Shown piece by piece: positions 27,662 through 35,550 of a stretch of DNA of 64,000 nucleotides. Positions within the stretch are counted from its first letter, which is position 1. Each line of letters opens with the position of its first letter. The translations under genes and the position numbers were made by a program. The stretch spans positions 2,108,001 through 2,172,000 of the forward strand of contig CAVZCL010000005.1 in the NCBI GenBank assembly GCA_963773745.1. Direction: 5' to 3'. The stretch comes from UBA5069 sp963773745 (lineage in GTDB: Bacteria > Chloroflexota > Anaerolineae > Caldilineales > Caldilineaceae). The notes beneath the pieces were generated by a model. It did no database searches, was not told the DNA's origin, and saw only the letters and a list, made by a program, of their open reading frames with translations.

Positions 27662-27775
27662 GACACAGAGGTCACAGAGGGAACAGAGGAACACAGAGAA
27701 AGGCAGCAACAAAACTCACTTCGGTTGTTGCTGTTCTCTGTGTTTCTTCGCTGTTCCTCTGTGACCTCTGTGTCG
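27662..27775. repeat. Intergenic inverted repeat, family R2, copy 3
   Basis: Left arm GACACAGAGGTCACAGAGG...AACACAGAGA (27662-27699) and right arm ...CTCTGTGACCTCTGTGTC (27728-27775), with the inner part CAGCAACAA/TTGTTGCTG also complementary. It lies between trpC and the decarboxylase gene and could reduce read-through into the latter. Confidence 0.8.
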
Positions 27776-27779
27776 CAGT

Positions 27780-28637
27780 TCAATCTTTTTGTTTTCCGGC
27801 GCGCACGAACTCCTGCACCTTGTTGGCGCGCTGCACCTGAGGCAGGCGGCAGAAGCTCTCGCCCACCAGCATGGCGTCGCAGCCCATCGTGCCCAACGCC
27901 GCCACATCGTCGGCGCTGCGAATGCCGCTTTCGGCCACCAGCACAATTTCGGGCGGAATCAGCGCACGCAGCCTGGCCGTCGTCGCGATCTCCACTTCGA
28001 AGGTCTTCAGGTTGCGGTTGTTGACCCCCACAATGCGCGGCTGGATGGCGAGCGCACGCTTCACCTCCGCCTCGTCATGCACCTCAACGAGGACGCCCAT
28101 GCCCAATGTGGTGGCCAGCGCATGCAGACGGCGCAAGTCGTTGTCACTGAGGACGGCCACAATCAGCAGGATGGCGTCGGCCCCCGCCATGCGCGCCTCA
28201 TGCACCTGGTACTCGTGATAGATAAAATCCTTGCGCAGCACGGGCACATTCTTGCCGATCGCGCGCAGCCGCTCCTTGATGGCCGTAAGGTGCTCGAGAT
28301 CACCCTGAAACCAGGTGGAGTCGGTGAGCACCGAGATGGCCGCCGCGCCGTTGCGCGCATAGGTCTCGGCGATCAACTCAGGGTCCCAATCCTTGGCAAT
28401 CAGGCCACGCGAGGGGCTGGCGCGCTTGACCTCGGCAATGAGCGACACGCCCGGCGCGGCGGTGAGCGCAGCCGCGAAATCAAGCGCGGGCGGAGCGAGC
28501 GCAGCGAAGGCCTTGACCTGGCTGAGGGGCGCGATGCCCATGCGGCGCGGCACCTCGTCGCGCTTGGTGGCCATAATGCCGTCGAGGACGTGGCCCTTGT
28601 ACTTTGCAATGTTGAGCTTGGACGGTTTTGGAGACAT
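27780..28637 (-). CDS. trpC: Indole-3-glycerol-phosphate synthase
   Basis: 285 residues, TIM barrel closing the indole ring. It has LIAEVKRASPSRG (catalytic Lys), LTDSTWFQGD, PVLRKDFIYHEYQV, GVNNRNLKTF, VAESGIR and LVGESF. Not fused to trpF. The start at 28637 gives an N-terminal helix typical of the family. It lies 123 bases after trpD, separated from it by an R3 repeat. Confidence 0.93.
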   Translation of the reverse strand: MSPKPSKLNIAKYKGHVLDGIMATKRDEVPRRMGIAPLSQVKAFAALAPPALDFAAALTAAPGVSLIAEVKRASPSRGLIAKDWDPELIAETYARNGAAAISVLTDSTWFQGDLEHLTAIKERLRAIGKNVPVLRKDFIYHEYQVHEARMAGADAILLIVAVLSDNDLRRLHALATTLGMGVLVEVHDEAEVKRALAIQPRIVGVNNRNLKTFEVEIATTARLRALIPPEIVLVAESGIRSADDVAALGTMGCDAMLVGESFCRLPQVQRANKVQEFVRAGKQKD

Positions 28638-28683
28638 GTGACTCGGTTAGGTGGAAGGCGAACGAAGAAGCGGCGCCGGTCAA

Positions 28684-28752
28684 TGTCATGGCGAATGGCA
28701 AATGGTATCATCCGCGTGCGGGCATCCTTACCACTTACCTGTTACCACCACT
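28684..28752. repeat. Intergenic repeat, family R3, partial copy
   Basis: CATGGCGAATGGCAAATGGTA at the left and TTACCACTTACCTGTTACCACC at the right are imperfectly complementary and match the R3 elements at 2371-2466 and 32719-32793. Lies between trpD and trpC. Confidence 0.5.
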
Positions 28753-28760
28753 TGCGGCAA

Positions 28761-29900
28761 CTACCGATCTTCAAAGCTATTGGACTTTTCGATATAGCGC
28801 TCAAGGACGCGCAGGGCGCTGCCTGAGTCGATGCTCTCGGTTGCTTCCTCAAGGCCGGCGGGCAGGTCGCCGCACTCGGTGGAGAGCGCAAAGGCTGCGT
28901 TGAGCAGCACCGCATCACGCTTGGGGCCGCGCAGCTGGCCGCTCAGAATCGCCAGCGTAATTGCGGCGTTCTCCTCAGCGTTGCCGCCCAGCAAATCGGC
29001 AGGCGTGGCGCTGGGCAGCCCCAGCGTGGTCGCGTCGAAATCGTAGGTGCGCACAGCGCCCTCGTGCAGGTGGCTCACACGGTTGGGGCCGGCCAGGCTC
29101 AACTCGTCCAGGCCGCCTGCGCCGTGGACGACAAAGGCCGCGCGTGCGCCCATCTGCAGCAGCACCGTGGCCATGGGCTCGGTGAGGGCCGGATCATAGA
29201 CGCCCACAAGCAGATTGGTGGCTGAGGCAGGGTTGGTAAGCGGCCCCAGGATGTTGAAGACCGTGCGCGCAGCCAGTTCGCGGCGTGGGCCAATCGCGTT
29301 CTTCATGGCCGGATGATACTGCGGCGCAAAGAGAAAGGCAATGCCCACCTCTTCGATGCAGATGGCGGCCTCTTCGGCCGAAAGCGCAAGGCGCACGCCC
29401 AGCGCCGCCAGCACGTCGGCACTGCCGCACTTGCTGGAGACGGAGCGGTTACCGTGCTTGGCCACTTTGACGCCATGACCGGCAACGACAAAGGCCGCCG
29501 TCGTGCTGATGTTGAAGGTGCCGCTGCTGTCACCGCCAGTGCCCACCACGTCGATGAGCATCTCGTCACCAATCGCGGGCGTAACCTGCACGGCGCTGCG
29601 CTTCATTGCGCGCGCGCAGCCGGTGATTTCGTCAACACTCTCGCCCTTCATGCGCAGCGCGGCCAGGAATGCGCCAATCTGCGCCGGCGTTGCTTCGCCA
29701 CCCATAATCTCGCCCATGGCGGCGTCGGCCTCGTCGGCGCTCAGGCTCTGGCGCGCGAAGAGCCGGTGAATTGCGGCCTGCACGGCGGACTGGGCAGGCG
29801 GTTGGGCGGGCGGTTGGGCGGGGGGCTGGCCAGGGTTTCGCTGCGCGCTCGGTGTCTCGCCCTGGCGCGCGGCCGGCTCTGATGTAGTCTTCGTGCTCAT
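28761..29900 (-). CDS. trpD: Anthranilate phosphoribosyltransferase
   Basis: 379 residues. The catalytic part has VVGTGGDSSGTFNIST (PRPP loop), KHGNRSVSSKCGSADVL and GPLTNPA. About 40 extra residues at the N-terminus contain a PPAQ repeat and look disordered; typical TrpD has about 340 residues. Its start codon overlaps the stop of the upstream kinase gene by four bases (ATGA), so translation is coupled to that kinase. Confidence 0.93.
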   Translation of the reverse strand: MSTKTTSEPAARQGETPSAQRNPGQPPAQPPAQPPAQSAVQAAIHRLFARQSLSADEADAAMGEIMGGEATPAQIGAFLAALRMKGESVDEITGCARAMKRSAVQVTPAIGDEMLIDVVGTGGDSSGTFNISTTAAFVVAGHGVKVAKHGNRSVSSKCGSADVLAALGVRLALSAEEAAICIEEVGIAFLFAPQYHPAMKNAIGPRRELAARTVFNILGPLTNPASATNLLVGVYDPALTEPMATVLLQMGARAAFVVHGAGGLDELSLAGPNRVSHLHEGAVRTYDFDATTLGLPSATPADLLGGNAEENAAITLAILSGQLRGPKRDAVLLNAAFALSTECGDLPAGLEEATESIDSGSALRVLERYIEKSNSFEDR

Positions 29901-30928
29901 GCGTTTCCTCCCGCAATGAGGCTATCAAGCAGCTCTTCAATGGCGGCGCGTCCGGGCTGCACGTCGACTTCCAGCGCGCCGCCCGCGGCCGCAAAGACTG
30001 CGTCCACCAGCTTAATCATGTCCTCGCGAATCTCAGCGCCGAAGGTGCTCACGGCGTCCTCAAGGCCGCCCAGCAGCAGGCAGAGCCATTCGACGGGCAA
30101 GAGCCGCCGGTAGACAGCAATGCGCTCGGCCAGTTCGGGTGTGCTGAAGGCAGCGTGGTAGCTTTGCAGCCATTGCTCGCGCACATGCGCTTCTACAAGG
30201 TGCCCCTGCACAAAGCGGGCGATCTCCAGCGCCGGGTCGCCCAGACCCGAAAGCTCCCAATCCACAAAGGTGACCCCGCTCGGTGTAATCAGCGTATTCT
30301 CCGGGCTGAACTCGCCGTGCACGGGTGTGGGCGCCGCGTTGGCCCACAGGGGCGCAGACGCTTCGGCCAGCGCAGCGGCGGCGCGCTGCAACGCATCCAG
30401 CGGCTGGATGAGCTGCGTATTGTCCCCCAGCTCTCTCCGCACAGTCGCCACATTCTCCTGCAGGAGCGTCCAGAAGGTCTCGAAGCCCATGGGGTTGGGT
30501 GAGATGCGTGCCATCGCGGCGGCATCACTGGCGTGCACCCTGGCGATGGCTTCGGCCATGGCGTGTTGCACACCGGGGTCCGCCATGTCGGGTGGGCTGC
30601 CGTCCACGTACTGGTAGGCCACCACCTGGCGGGGCAGCAGTTCGGCGTCGCGATCAAACCAGAGGGGTTGCGGCGCCAGTCCGAGCGGCGCAAAGAGTTG
30701 CTGCGCCTCGAACTCGCGCCGGCCGCGCACCCAGCCCGCATCCATGTACATCTTGATAACGGTGTCGGCAACGGCTTCAACCGCGCCATTTGCTTCGACG
30801 CCCAGCCGCCAGAGCAGGTTGTCGCTGCCCTGCCACTCCTCGCGCACGATCAGGTCGCGGCCGTGCAGCGTGCTCAGCGGCGAGGTAACAGCGTATGTGC
30901 GGATGGCGTCTGCGGCTTCTGCGTTCAT
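29897..30928 (-). CDS. APH/choline-kinase-fold phosphotransferase within the trp operon
   Basis: 343 residues of the aminoglycoside phosphotransferase superfamily. The expected catalytic-loop motif HGDxxxxN appears as HGEFSPEN (204-211), so the catalytic Asp is Glu here. The metal-binding region is FVDWELSGLGDP. The lysine of the N-lobe is probably K59 in DTVIKMYMD. It lies between trpG and trpD, overlapping trpD by four bases. Members phosphorylate small hydroxyl compounds (homoserine, choline, methylthioribose, antibiotics); none is a known tryptophan enzyme. Whether the Glu allows catalysis is open. Confidence 0.8.
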   Translation of the reverse strand: MNAEAADAIRTYAVTSPLSTLHGRDLIVREEWQGSDNLLWRLGVEANGAVEAVADTVIKMYMDAGWVRGRREFEAQQLFAPLGLAPQPLWFDRDAELLPRQVVAYQYVDGSPPDMADPGVQHAMAEAIARVHASDAAAMARISPNPMGFETFWTLLQENVATVRRELGDNTQLIQPLDALQRAAAALAEASAPLWANAAPTPVHGEFSPENTLITPSGVTFVDWELSGLGDPALEIARFVQGHLVEAHVREQWLQSYHAAFSTPELAERIAVYRRLLPVEWLCLLLGGLEDAVSTFGAEIREDMIKLVDAVFAAAGGALEVDVQPGRAAIEELLDSLIAGGNA

Positions 30929-30938
30929 AGGTCAGTTT

Positions 30939-31012
30939 CGTAGCGGCGGCTGCAGCCGCCGCAGGTTGGATCGCCTCGGGCCTTCGAGAATGGCGGCTGC
31001 GCCGCCGCTACG
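30939..31012. repeat. Intergenic inverted repeat, family R1, copy 3
   Basis: CGTAGCGGCGGCTGCAGCCGCC (30939-30960) and GGCGGCTGCGCCGCCGCTACG (30992-31012) are complementary apart from a single base. The right arm includes the trpG stop codon (TAG on the minus strand at 31008-31010). It occupies the whole trpG-kinase gap. Confidence 0.75.
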
Positions 31013-31601
31013 CTGCAATGCGCGCCGGCTCCATGCGCAGGAAGTTGTTGAGCAGCTCCTTGCCGTAGTCGGTCAGGATGCTCTCGGGGTGGAACTGCAC
31101 GCCGTGAATCTGCAGCGTGCGGTGGCTCAGCCCCATCACCTCGCCCTCGGTGGTGAAGGCGGTCACCTCAAGCACGTCGGGCACCGGCTCCTCCACAATC
31201 AGACTGTGGTAGCGCGTGGCCATGAAAGGGGTCGGCAGCCCCTTGAAGAGGCCGTGGCCCTTGTGGTGCACCGGGCTCACCTTGCCATGCATAAGGCGCG
31301 GTGCACGCACCACCTTGCCGCCAAAGACATAGCCCATGCACTGCTGCCCCAGGCAGACACCCAGAATCGGCGTGCTCTGTCCCAGAATACGGATGACATC
31401 GTTGCTGATGCCGCTGTCATCCTCCGGCGTGCCTGGCCCCGGGCTGATGAGGATGTGCGTCGGGTGTTGCTCGGCAAGCTCTTCGACGTCGATCTCGTCG
31501 TTGCGCCAGACGCGGATTTCGCGGCTGCCATGCACAAGCTCGCCCAGATACTGCACCAGATTGTAGGTGAAACTGTCGTAGTTGTCGATCACGGCGATCA
31601 T
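31008..31601 (-). CDS. trpG: Anthranilate synthase glutamine amidotransferase subunit
   Basis: 197 residues, class I GATase. It has DNYDSFTYNL, SPGPGTPEDDSG, GVCLGQQCMGY (nucleophile Cys) and VQFHPESI (His-Glu of the triad). Supplies ammonia to TrpE. The same subunit may also serve 4-amino-4-deoxychorismate synthesis, as in Bacillus. ATG 31601 overlaps the trpS stop by four bases. Confidence 0.94.
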   Translation of the reverse strand: MIAVIDNYDSFTYNLVQYLGELVHGSREIRVWRNDEIDVEELAEQHPTHILISPGPGTPEDDSGISNDVIRILGQSTPILGVCLGQQCMGYVFGGKVVRAPRLMHGKVSPVHHKGHGLFKGLPTPFMATRYHSLIVEEPVPDVLEVTAFTTEGEVMGLSHRTLQIHGVQFHPESILTDYGKELLNNFLRMEPARIAA

Positions 31602-32689
31602 GCGCCTTCTCCTTCTGCTGCCGGTGCTGCATCTGGAACGGCTTCCACCTTCTTGCGCCGCTTCTCGGCCCCACGGCTAATCTTGTTCCAAACGCCGGTG
31701 AGCCCCATCGCCTTCTTCATCTCAAGCAGCGTCAGCTTCGCCTCTTCGCGCGCGCGCAGCGTACCCTCAAAGAGAAGTTCGTCCGCGAAGCCTGTCTGCG
31801 CCTCAAAGTGTGCGCGGCGCTCGCGCTGCGGGTCGAGGAAGTTGTTGAGCGCAAGCGCAAGCTTCTCCTTCACCTCCACATCGCCCACGCTGCCCGTGCG
31901 GTAGCGCGCTTTGAGATCTTCGACTTCGGCCACGTTGGGATTGAAGGCGTCGTGGTAGATGAAGACCGGGTTGCCCTCCACCTTGCCCGGCACATCCGCC
32001 GAGATGCGGTTGGGGTCCGTGTACATCCCCATCACCTTCTTGGTCACAGTGCGGGCGTCGTCACTCAGGAAAATCGCGTTGTTGAGGCTCTTGCTCATCT
32101 TGGCCTGGCCGTCTGTACCCACCAGGGTGCCGCCCACCACATAAGCATCGGGCAGGGGGAAGACTTCACCATATGCGTTGTTGAAGCGGCGCGCAATCTG
32201 GCGAGTCAGTTCGACGTGGCTCTCGTTGTCCTTGCCCACGGGCACCAGGTTGGCGCGCGGCATGAGGATATCCGCCGCCTGCAATACGGGGTAGCCGAGC
32301 AGGTTGTAGGGAATCTGGTCCATGTTGGCTGCCGTGGCCATATCCTTGATGGTGGGCAGCTGCTGCAGCCGTTCGACGGTGACGAGGCTGGAGATGAGCA
32401 GTTGCAGCTCGTAGACCTCGTGCACGGCCGACTGCAGGTAGAAGGTAACCTTGGTGGGGTCAATGCCAATCGCCAAATGGTCCATGACAATGGCGCGCGC
32501 ATTCTCGGCAATTGCGAGGATGTCGGCCTTGTCGGGTTTGGTGGTGAGCATGTGCAGGTCGGCCACGAGGAAGAAGCACTCGTACTGGTCCTGCAAGGAA
32601 AGGCGGTGGCGGTGACTGCCCACATAGTGGCCCAGGTGCAGCTTGCCGGTGGGCCTGTCGCCGGTGAGGATGCGTTTCTTGTCGGGCAT
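31598..32689 (-). CDS. trpS: Tryptophanyl-tRNA synthetase
   Basis: 363 residues, class Ic synthetase. The N-terminal GDRPTGKLHLGHYVGS contains the HIGH-type motif (HLGH), and AKMSKSLNN (about 210) is the KMSKS loop. ATG 32689 follows AAGGA with a normal spacer. It is placed inside the trp operon directly after trpE, so the T-box that senses uncharged tRNA-Trp controls both Trp synthesis and charging. Confidence 0.94.
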   Translation of the reverse strand: MPDKKRILTGDRPTGKLHLGHYVGSHRHRLSLQDQYECFFLVADLHMLTTKPDKADILAIAENARAIVMDHLAIGIDPTKVTFYLQSAVHEVYELQLLISSLVTVERLQQLPTIKDMATAANMDQIPYNLLGYPVLQAADILMPRANLVPVGKDNESHVELTRQIARRFNNAYGEVFPLPDAYVVGGTLVGTDGQAKMSKSLNNAIFLSDDARTVTKKVMGMYTDPNRISADVPGKVEGNPVFIYHDAFNPNVAEVEDLKARYRTGSVGDVEVKEKLALALNNFLDPQRERRAHFEAQTGFADELLFEGTLRAREEAKLTLLEMKKAMGLTGVWNKISRGAEKRRKKVEAVPDAAPAAEGEGA

Positions 32690-32718
32690 GGTCTGTTCCT
32701 TAAGATTATGGATTCGTT

Positions 32719-32793
32719 GGCAAAAAGGCAATTGGTAAATGGTCATTGGCAATTGGAGCGCGCGCTCCAATGACCACTTGCCATTTGCCAATG
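32719..32793. repeat. Intergenic inverted repeat, family R3, copy 3
   Basis: GGCAATTGGTAAATGGTCATTGG (left) is complementary to CCAATGACCACTTGCCATTTGCC (right), with AATTGGAGCGCGCGCTCCAAT as a self-complementary centre. Fills the trpE-trpS gap. Confidence 0.75.
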
Positions 32794-32801
32794 ATTGTTG
32801 T

Positions 32802-34319
32802 TTACAATCCCCGCTCCGCGTGCTCCACCGCCACCGCCAGCGCCTTCGCCTTGTTCATGCTCTCGTTGAACTCGTAGGTGGGGTCGCTGTCGGCGACAAT
32901 GCCGCCGCCTGCCTGCAGCGCGCAGCGCTTGCCCTGCATGACGATTGTGCGAATGGTGATGCAGGTATCCATTTGGCCGTCGTAGCCAATGTAGCCCACG
33001 GCCCCGCCGTAGAGGCCGCGGCGCGTCCCCTCAAGCTCCTCGATGATCTCCAGGGCGCGCACCTTGGGCGCGCCGCTGAGCGTGCCTGCAGGGAAGGTCG
33101 CGCGTATCAGACTAAAGGCGTCGTGCTCCGGGCGCACCGTGCCGCGCACATCGCTCACAATGTGCATCACGTGGCTGTAGCGCTCCACCACCATCATTGT
33201 GGGCACCGTAACCGTGCCATATTCGCAGACGCGCCCCAGGTCGTTGCGCCCCAGGTCCACCAGCATGACGTGCTCGGCGCGCTCCTTGGGGTCGGCCAGA
33301 AGCTCTTCGGCGAGCGCCTGGTCTTCTTCAGGGCTGCCCCCGCGCCAGCGTGTGCCCGCAATCGGGTGCAGCGAGGCGATGCCATTCTCCAGCCGCACAT
33401 GCATCTCGGGGCTGGAGCCGACCACACGCAGCGGTTCGCCGCGAATGCCGGCTACACCCGCAAAGTCGAGAAAGAACATGTAGGGTGACGGGTTCAGCAT
33501 GCGCAAGGCGCGATAGATGGTGAAGGGGTCAGCGTCTGTCGTGCGCATGAGGCGCTGGCTGAGCACAACCTGAAAGATGTCGCCCGCGCCAATGTACTCC
33601 TTGGCAGCAAGCACCTTCGCTTCGAACTCGGCCTGGGTGAAGTTGCTCTCCCACGGCGCGCTGTGATAGCAGTCAATGGGCTCGGGCGGCACGAGCGGGC
33701 GGCGCAGGTCGTCAATGATCGCATCAATGCGTGCCACGGCGTCAGCGTAGGCGGCGAGCAGGTCGTTGTCGCCGTTTTCCGCGTTGACGCGCAGGTTGGC
33801 GATGACAATCAGCTTGTGGCGCACGTGGTCAAATACAATAAGGTTGTCGCTGAAGAGCATGACCATGTCGGGCACGTCGACCACCCGTTCGGCGGTGTCG
33901 GGCAGCTTCTCCACAAAGCGCACAAGGTCATAGCCCCAGTAGCCGCAGACGCCGCCCGAGAAACGGGGCAGGTCGGGCAGCGCCACAGGTCTGCGCGCCG
34001 CCATCATCTCCTGGACGATCTCCATGGGGTCGCCGCTGCTCCGGTTGAGGATTGCACCGCCTGCGCCGCCTATGGTCACATCGTCACCATAGGCCACGAC
34101 GGAGAGGGGCGGGTGTACACCAATGAAGGAGTAGCGCCCCAGTTGCTCACCCTTCTCCACCGACTCGAGCAGGAAACCCGGCCCGTTGCGGTGCTGGCGC
34201 AGCTTCAGGTAGACCGAAACGGGCGTCTCCAGGTCGGCCGGCAGTTCGCGATAGACAGGGATGAGGTTGCCGGCGGCTGCCAGCGTGCGGACTTCGTCCA
34301 CCGTTGGTTTGTAGGTCAT
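32802..34319 (-). CDS. trpE: Anthranilate synthase component I
   Basis: 505 residues of the chorismate-binding family. It has LLESVEKGEQLGRYSFIG near the N-terminus (the LLES segment forms the tryptophan feedback site), DIFQVVLSQRL, IAGTRWRG, DLGRNDLGRV and AGTLSGAPKVRA. First gene of the leftward trp operon, directly behind the T-box leader. Product inhibition by tryptophan is expected from the LLES segment. Confidence 0.94.
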   Translation of the reverse strand: MTYKPTVDEVRTLAAAGNLIPVYRELPADLETPVSVYLKLRQHRNGPGFLLESVEKGEQLGRYSFIGVHPPLSVVAYGDDVTIGGAGGAILNRSSGDPMEIVQEMMAARRPVALPDLPRFSGGVCGYWGYDLVRFVEKLPDTAERVVDVPDMVMLFSDNLIVFDHVRHKLIVIANLRVNAENGDNDLLAAYADAVARIDAIIDDLRRPLVPPEPIDCYHSAPWESNFTQAEFEAKVLAAKEYIGAGDIFQVVLSQRLMRTTDADPFTIYRALRMLNPSPYMFFLDFAGVAGIRGEPLRVVGSSPEMHVRLENGIASLHPIAGTRWRGGSPEEDQALAEELLADPKERAEHVMLVDLGRNDLGRVCEYGTVTVPTMMVVERYSHVMHIVSDVRGTVRPEHDAFSLIRATFPAGTLSGAPKVRALEIIEELEGTRRGLYGGAVGYIGYDGQMDTCITIRTIVMQGKRCALQAGGGIVADSDPTYEFNESMNKAKALAVAVEHAERGL

Positions 34320-34376
34320 GAGTCCTCGTCACTTGATTGCCTGCATGGAAGGCGCTGCCGGCAAGGCCTGCGCCGG

Positions 34377-34433
34377 AAAAGAGAACGCCCCGCTCCTCCA
34401 CTGTGGATGCATCCACAGTGGAGGAGCGGGGCG
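34377..34433 (-). terminator. T-box-controlled terminator in front of trpE
   Basis: Positions 34386-34433 are a perfect 48-base palindrome, giving a 22-pair stem with a TGCA loop, followed on the minus strand by TTCTCTTTT. It is the terminator that the T-box antiterminator must prevent. It lies 67 bases before the trpE start. Confidence 0.9.
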
Positions 34434-34752
34434 AAGGAAATCCCTCACGGTGCCACCCGCATTGACGGCAACAAAAAACCCCTGCGTGAAAGCTCGTGTA
34501 ACAAGTCCAGGGGTTGCGCCAGTCTCACTTTGCCAGGAACGGGCGCACACGCCGATTCCTGTGGCCGGATAACGGGAGCCTGCCCGGGTGCGGCTACCCA
34601 CGCTTTGGATTTCTCCGCTGCGCTTCGCCGGCCAACTCCCCAGCCCATTCACTGCCTGCGCCGCTGTCCCCCTTTCAGCACTGGGGAGGACTCTCTGAAG
34701 CTCGCTTTGGCCGCTACTCTTCTGGTTCAACGTTGATGGTAATTCGGTTGTT
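34386..34752 (-). promoter_or_regulatory. T-box riboswitch, predicted tRNA-Trp specific
   Basis: On the minus strand: an AGAGTAGC S-turn region (34711-34720), a GTGCTGAAAG distal-loop segment (34672-34682), a CCGTTATCC segment before stem III (34567-34577), and the hallmark GGGTGGCACCGTGAGGG (34442-34458) just before the terminator. A candidate UGG specifier codon is at 34598-34600 in GCGTGGGTAGCC. Uncharged tRNA-Trp would stabilise the antiterminator and switch on trpE, trpS and downstream genes. The T-box identity is firm; the specifier assignment rests on position and the genes controlled. Confidence 0.9.
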
Positions 34753-34758
34753 GGCAGC

Positions 34759-34787
34759 ATTGTAGAGACGGGGCCGTGCGTTGTCAA
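34759..34787 (-). promoter_or_regulatory. Sigma-70 promoter of the trp operon
   Basis: On the minus strand TTGACA (34787-34782) and TACAAT (34764-34759) with a 17-base spacer. Transcription would start near 34751, at the 5' end of the T-box leader. Confidence 0.85.
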
Positions 34788-34916
34788 ACGAGACGTGCGC
34801 CGAGTTGCAGGTACCGCCAGGAGACGAGACCGACAACTGCGCCCTATTTCGGCGTGCATATCCGAGACGGGTACAATCAGCGCAGATTCATGGCAGGCAA
34901 GCGGCAAGGAGAAATC

Positions 34917-35348
34917 GTGTCCATTGATGTCAGCGGCTGGTTTGAAGCGTACGAATGGAGTGCATCCGAGGTGGAGCCAGGCATCTGGCAGGCAAGCTTC
35001 GCCACCGAGTGGGAAGAGGATTTCGATCTCTACACCATGCTGTCGGACGAATGGCTGCGCCTCATCATCTCGCCCGTAATCGCACGCCCTGCAGAGGATG
35101 CTGCGCCGCGCATTGCGACAACGCTGCTGCGTATCAATCAGTCAATGCAGTTGGCGCGTTTTGCCTTGGACGACGACGGAGATGTTTGCCTGATTGTCGA
35201 TTTGCCCGTAGAGGATTTGGCCTACGCCACCTTCGCGGCTGCCATGGATGTGCTGCTTGTGGCGGTGCAGACGCTTGCCAGGGCGCTCGCACGCATGGCC
35301 GCCAACCCTACCTACTGGCCGCCTGAACTGGCCGACCTGCTGAAGTAG
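34917..35348 (+). CDS. YbjN/T3SS-chaperone-like fold protein, unknown function
   Basis: 143 residues. Pattern of short acidic beta strands and helices (WQASFATEWEEDFDLYTML, RFALDDDGDVCLIVDLP) resembles YbjN-like proteins, which have the type III secretion chaperone fold. GTG 34917 is taken as start because AAGGAG lies five bases before it. An ATG at 34890 is in frame without a ribosome site. It is divergent from the trp operon promoter. Function unknown. Confidence 0.62.
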   Translation: MSIDVSGWFEAYEWSASEVEPGIWQASFATEWEEDFDLYTMLSDEWLRLIISPVIARPAEDAAPRIATTLLRINQSMQLARFALDDDGDVCLIVDLPVEDLAYATFAAAMDVLLVAVQTLARALARMAANPTYWPPELADLLK

Positions 35349-35550
35349 GCCAGAAGCCAAATTTCTGTGCGCGGAAACAACGGGGAAAGCGGAAACAACA
35401 TGAAGGACGCTTTTCATGCTCCGCTTTGGAAATCCTTACGCCGGACGAGGATGAATTGCCGCCACGCGTTGCTGAGGGTCTCGCTGGGCCTTCTTTGCGG
35501 TCACCGCCGGTGCCCCTCACGGGCAGGCGGACCACTTCACCGCGCTTCTA

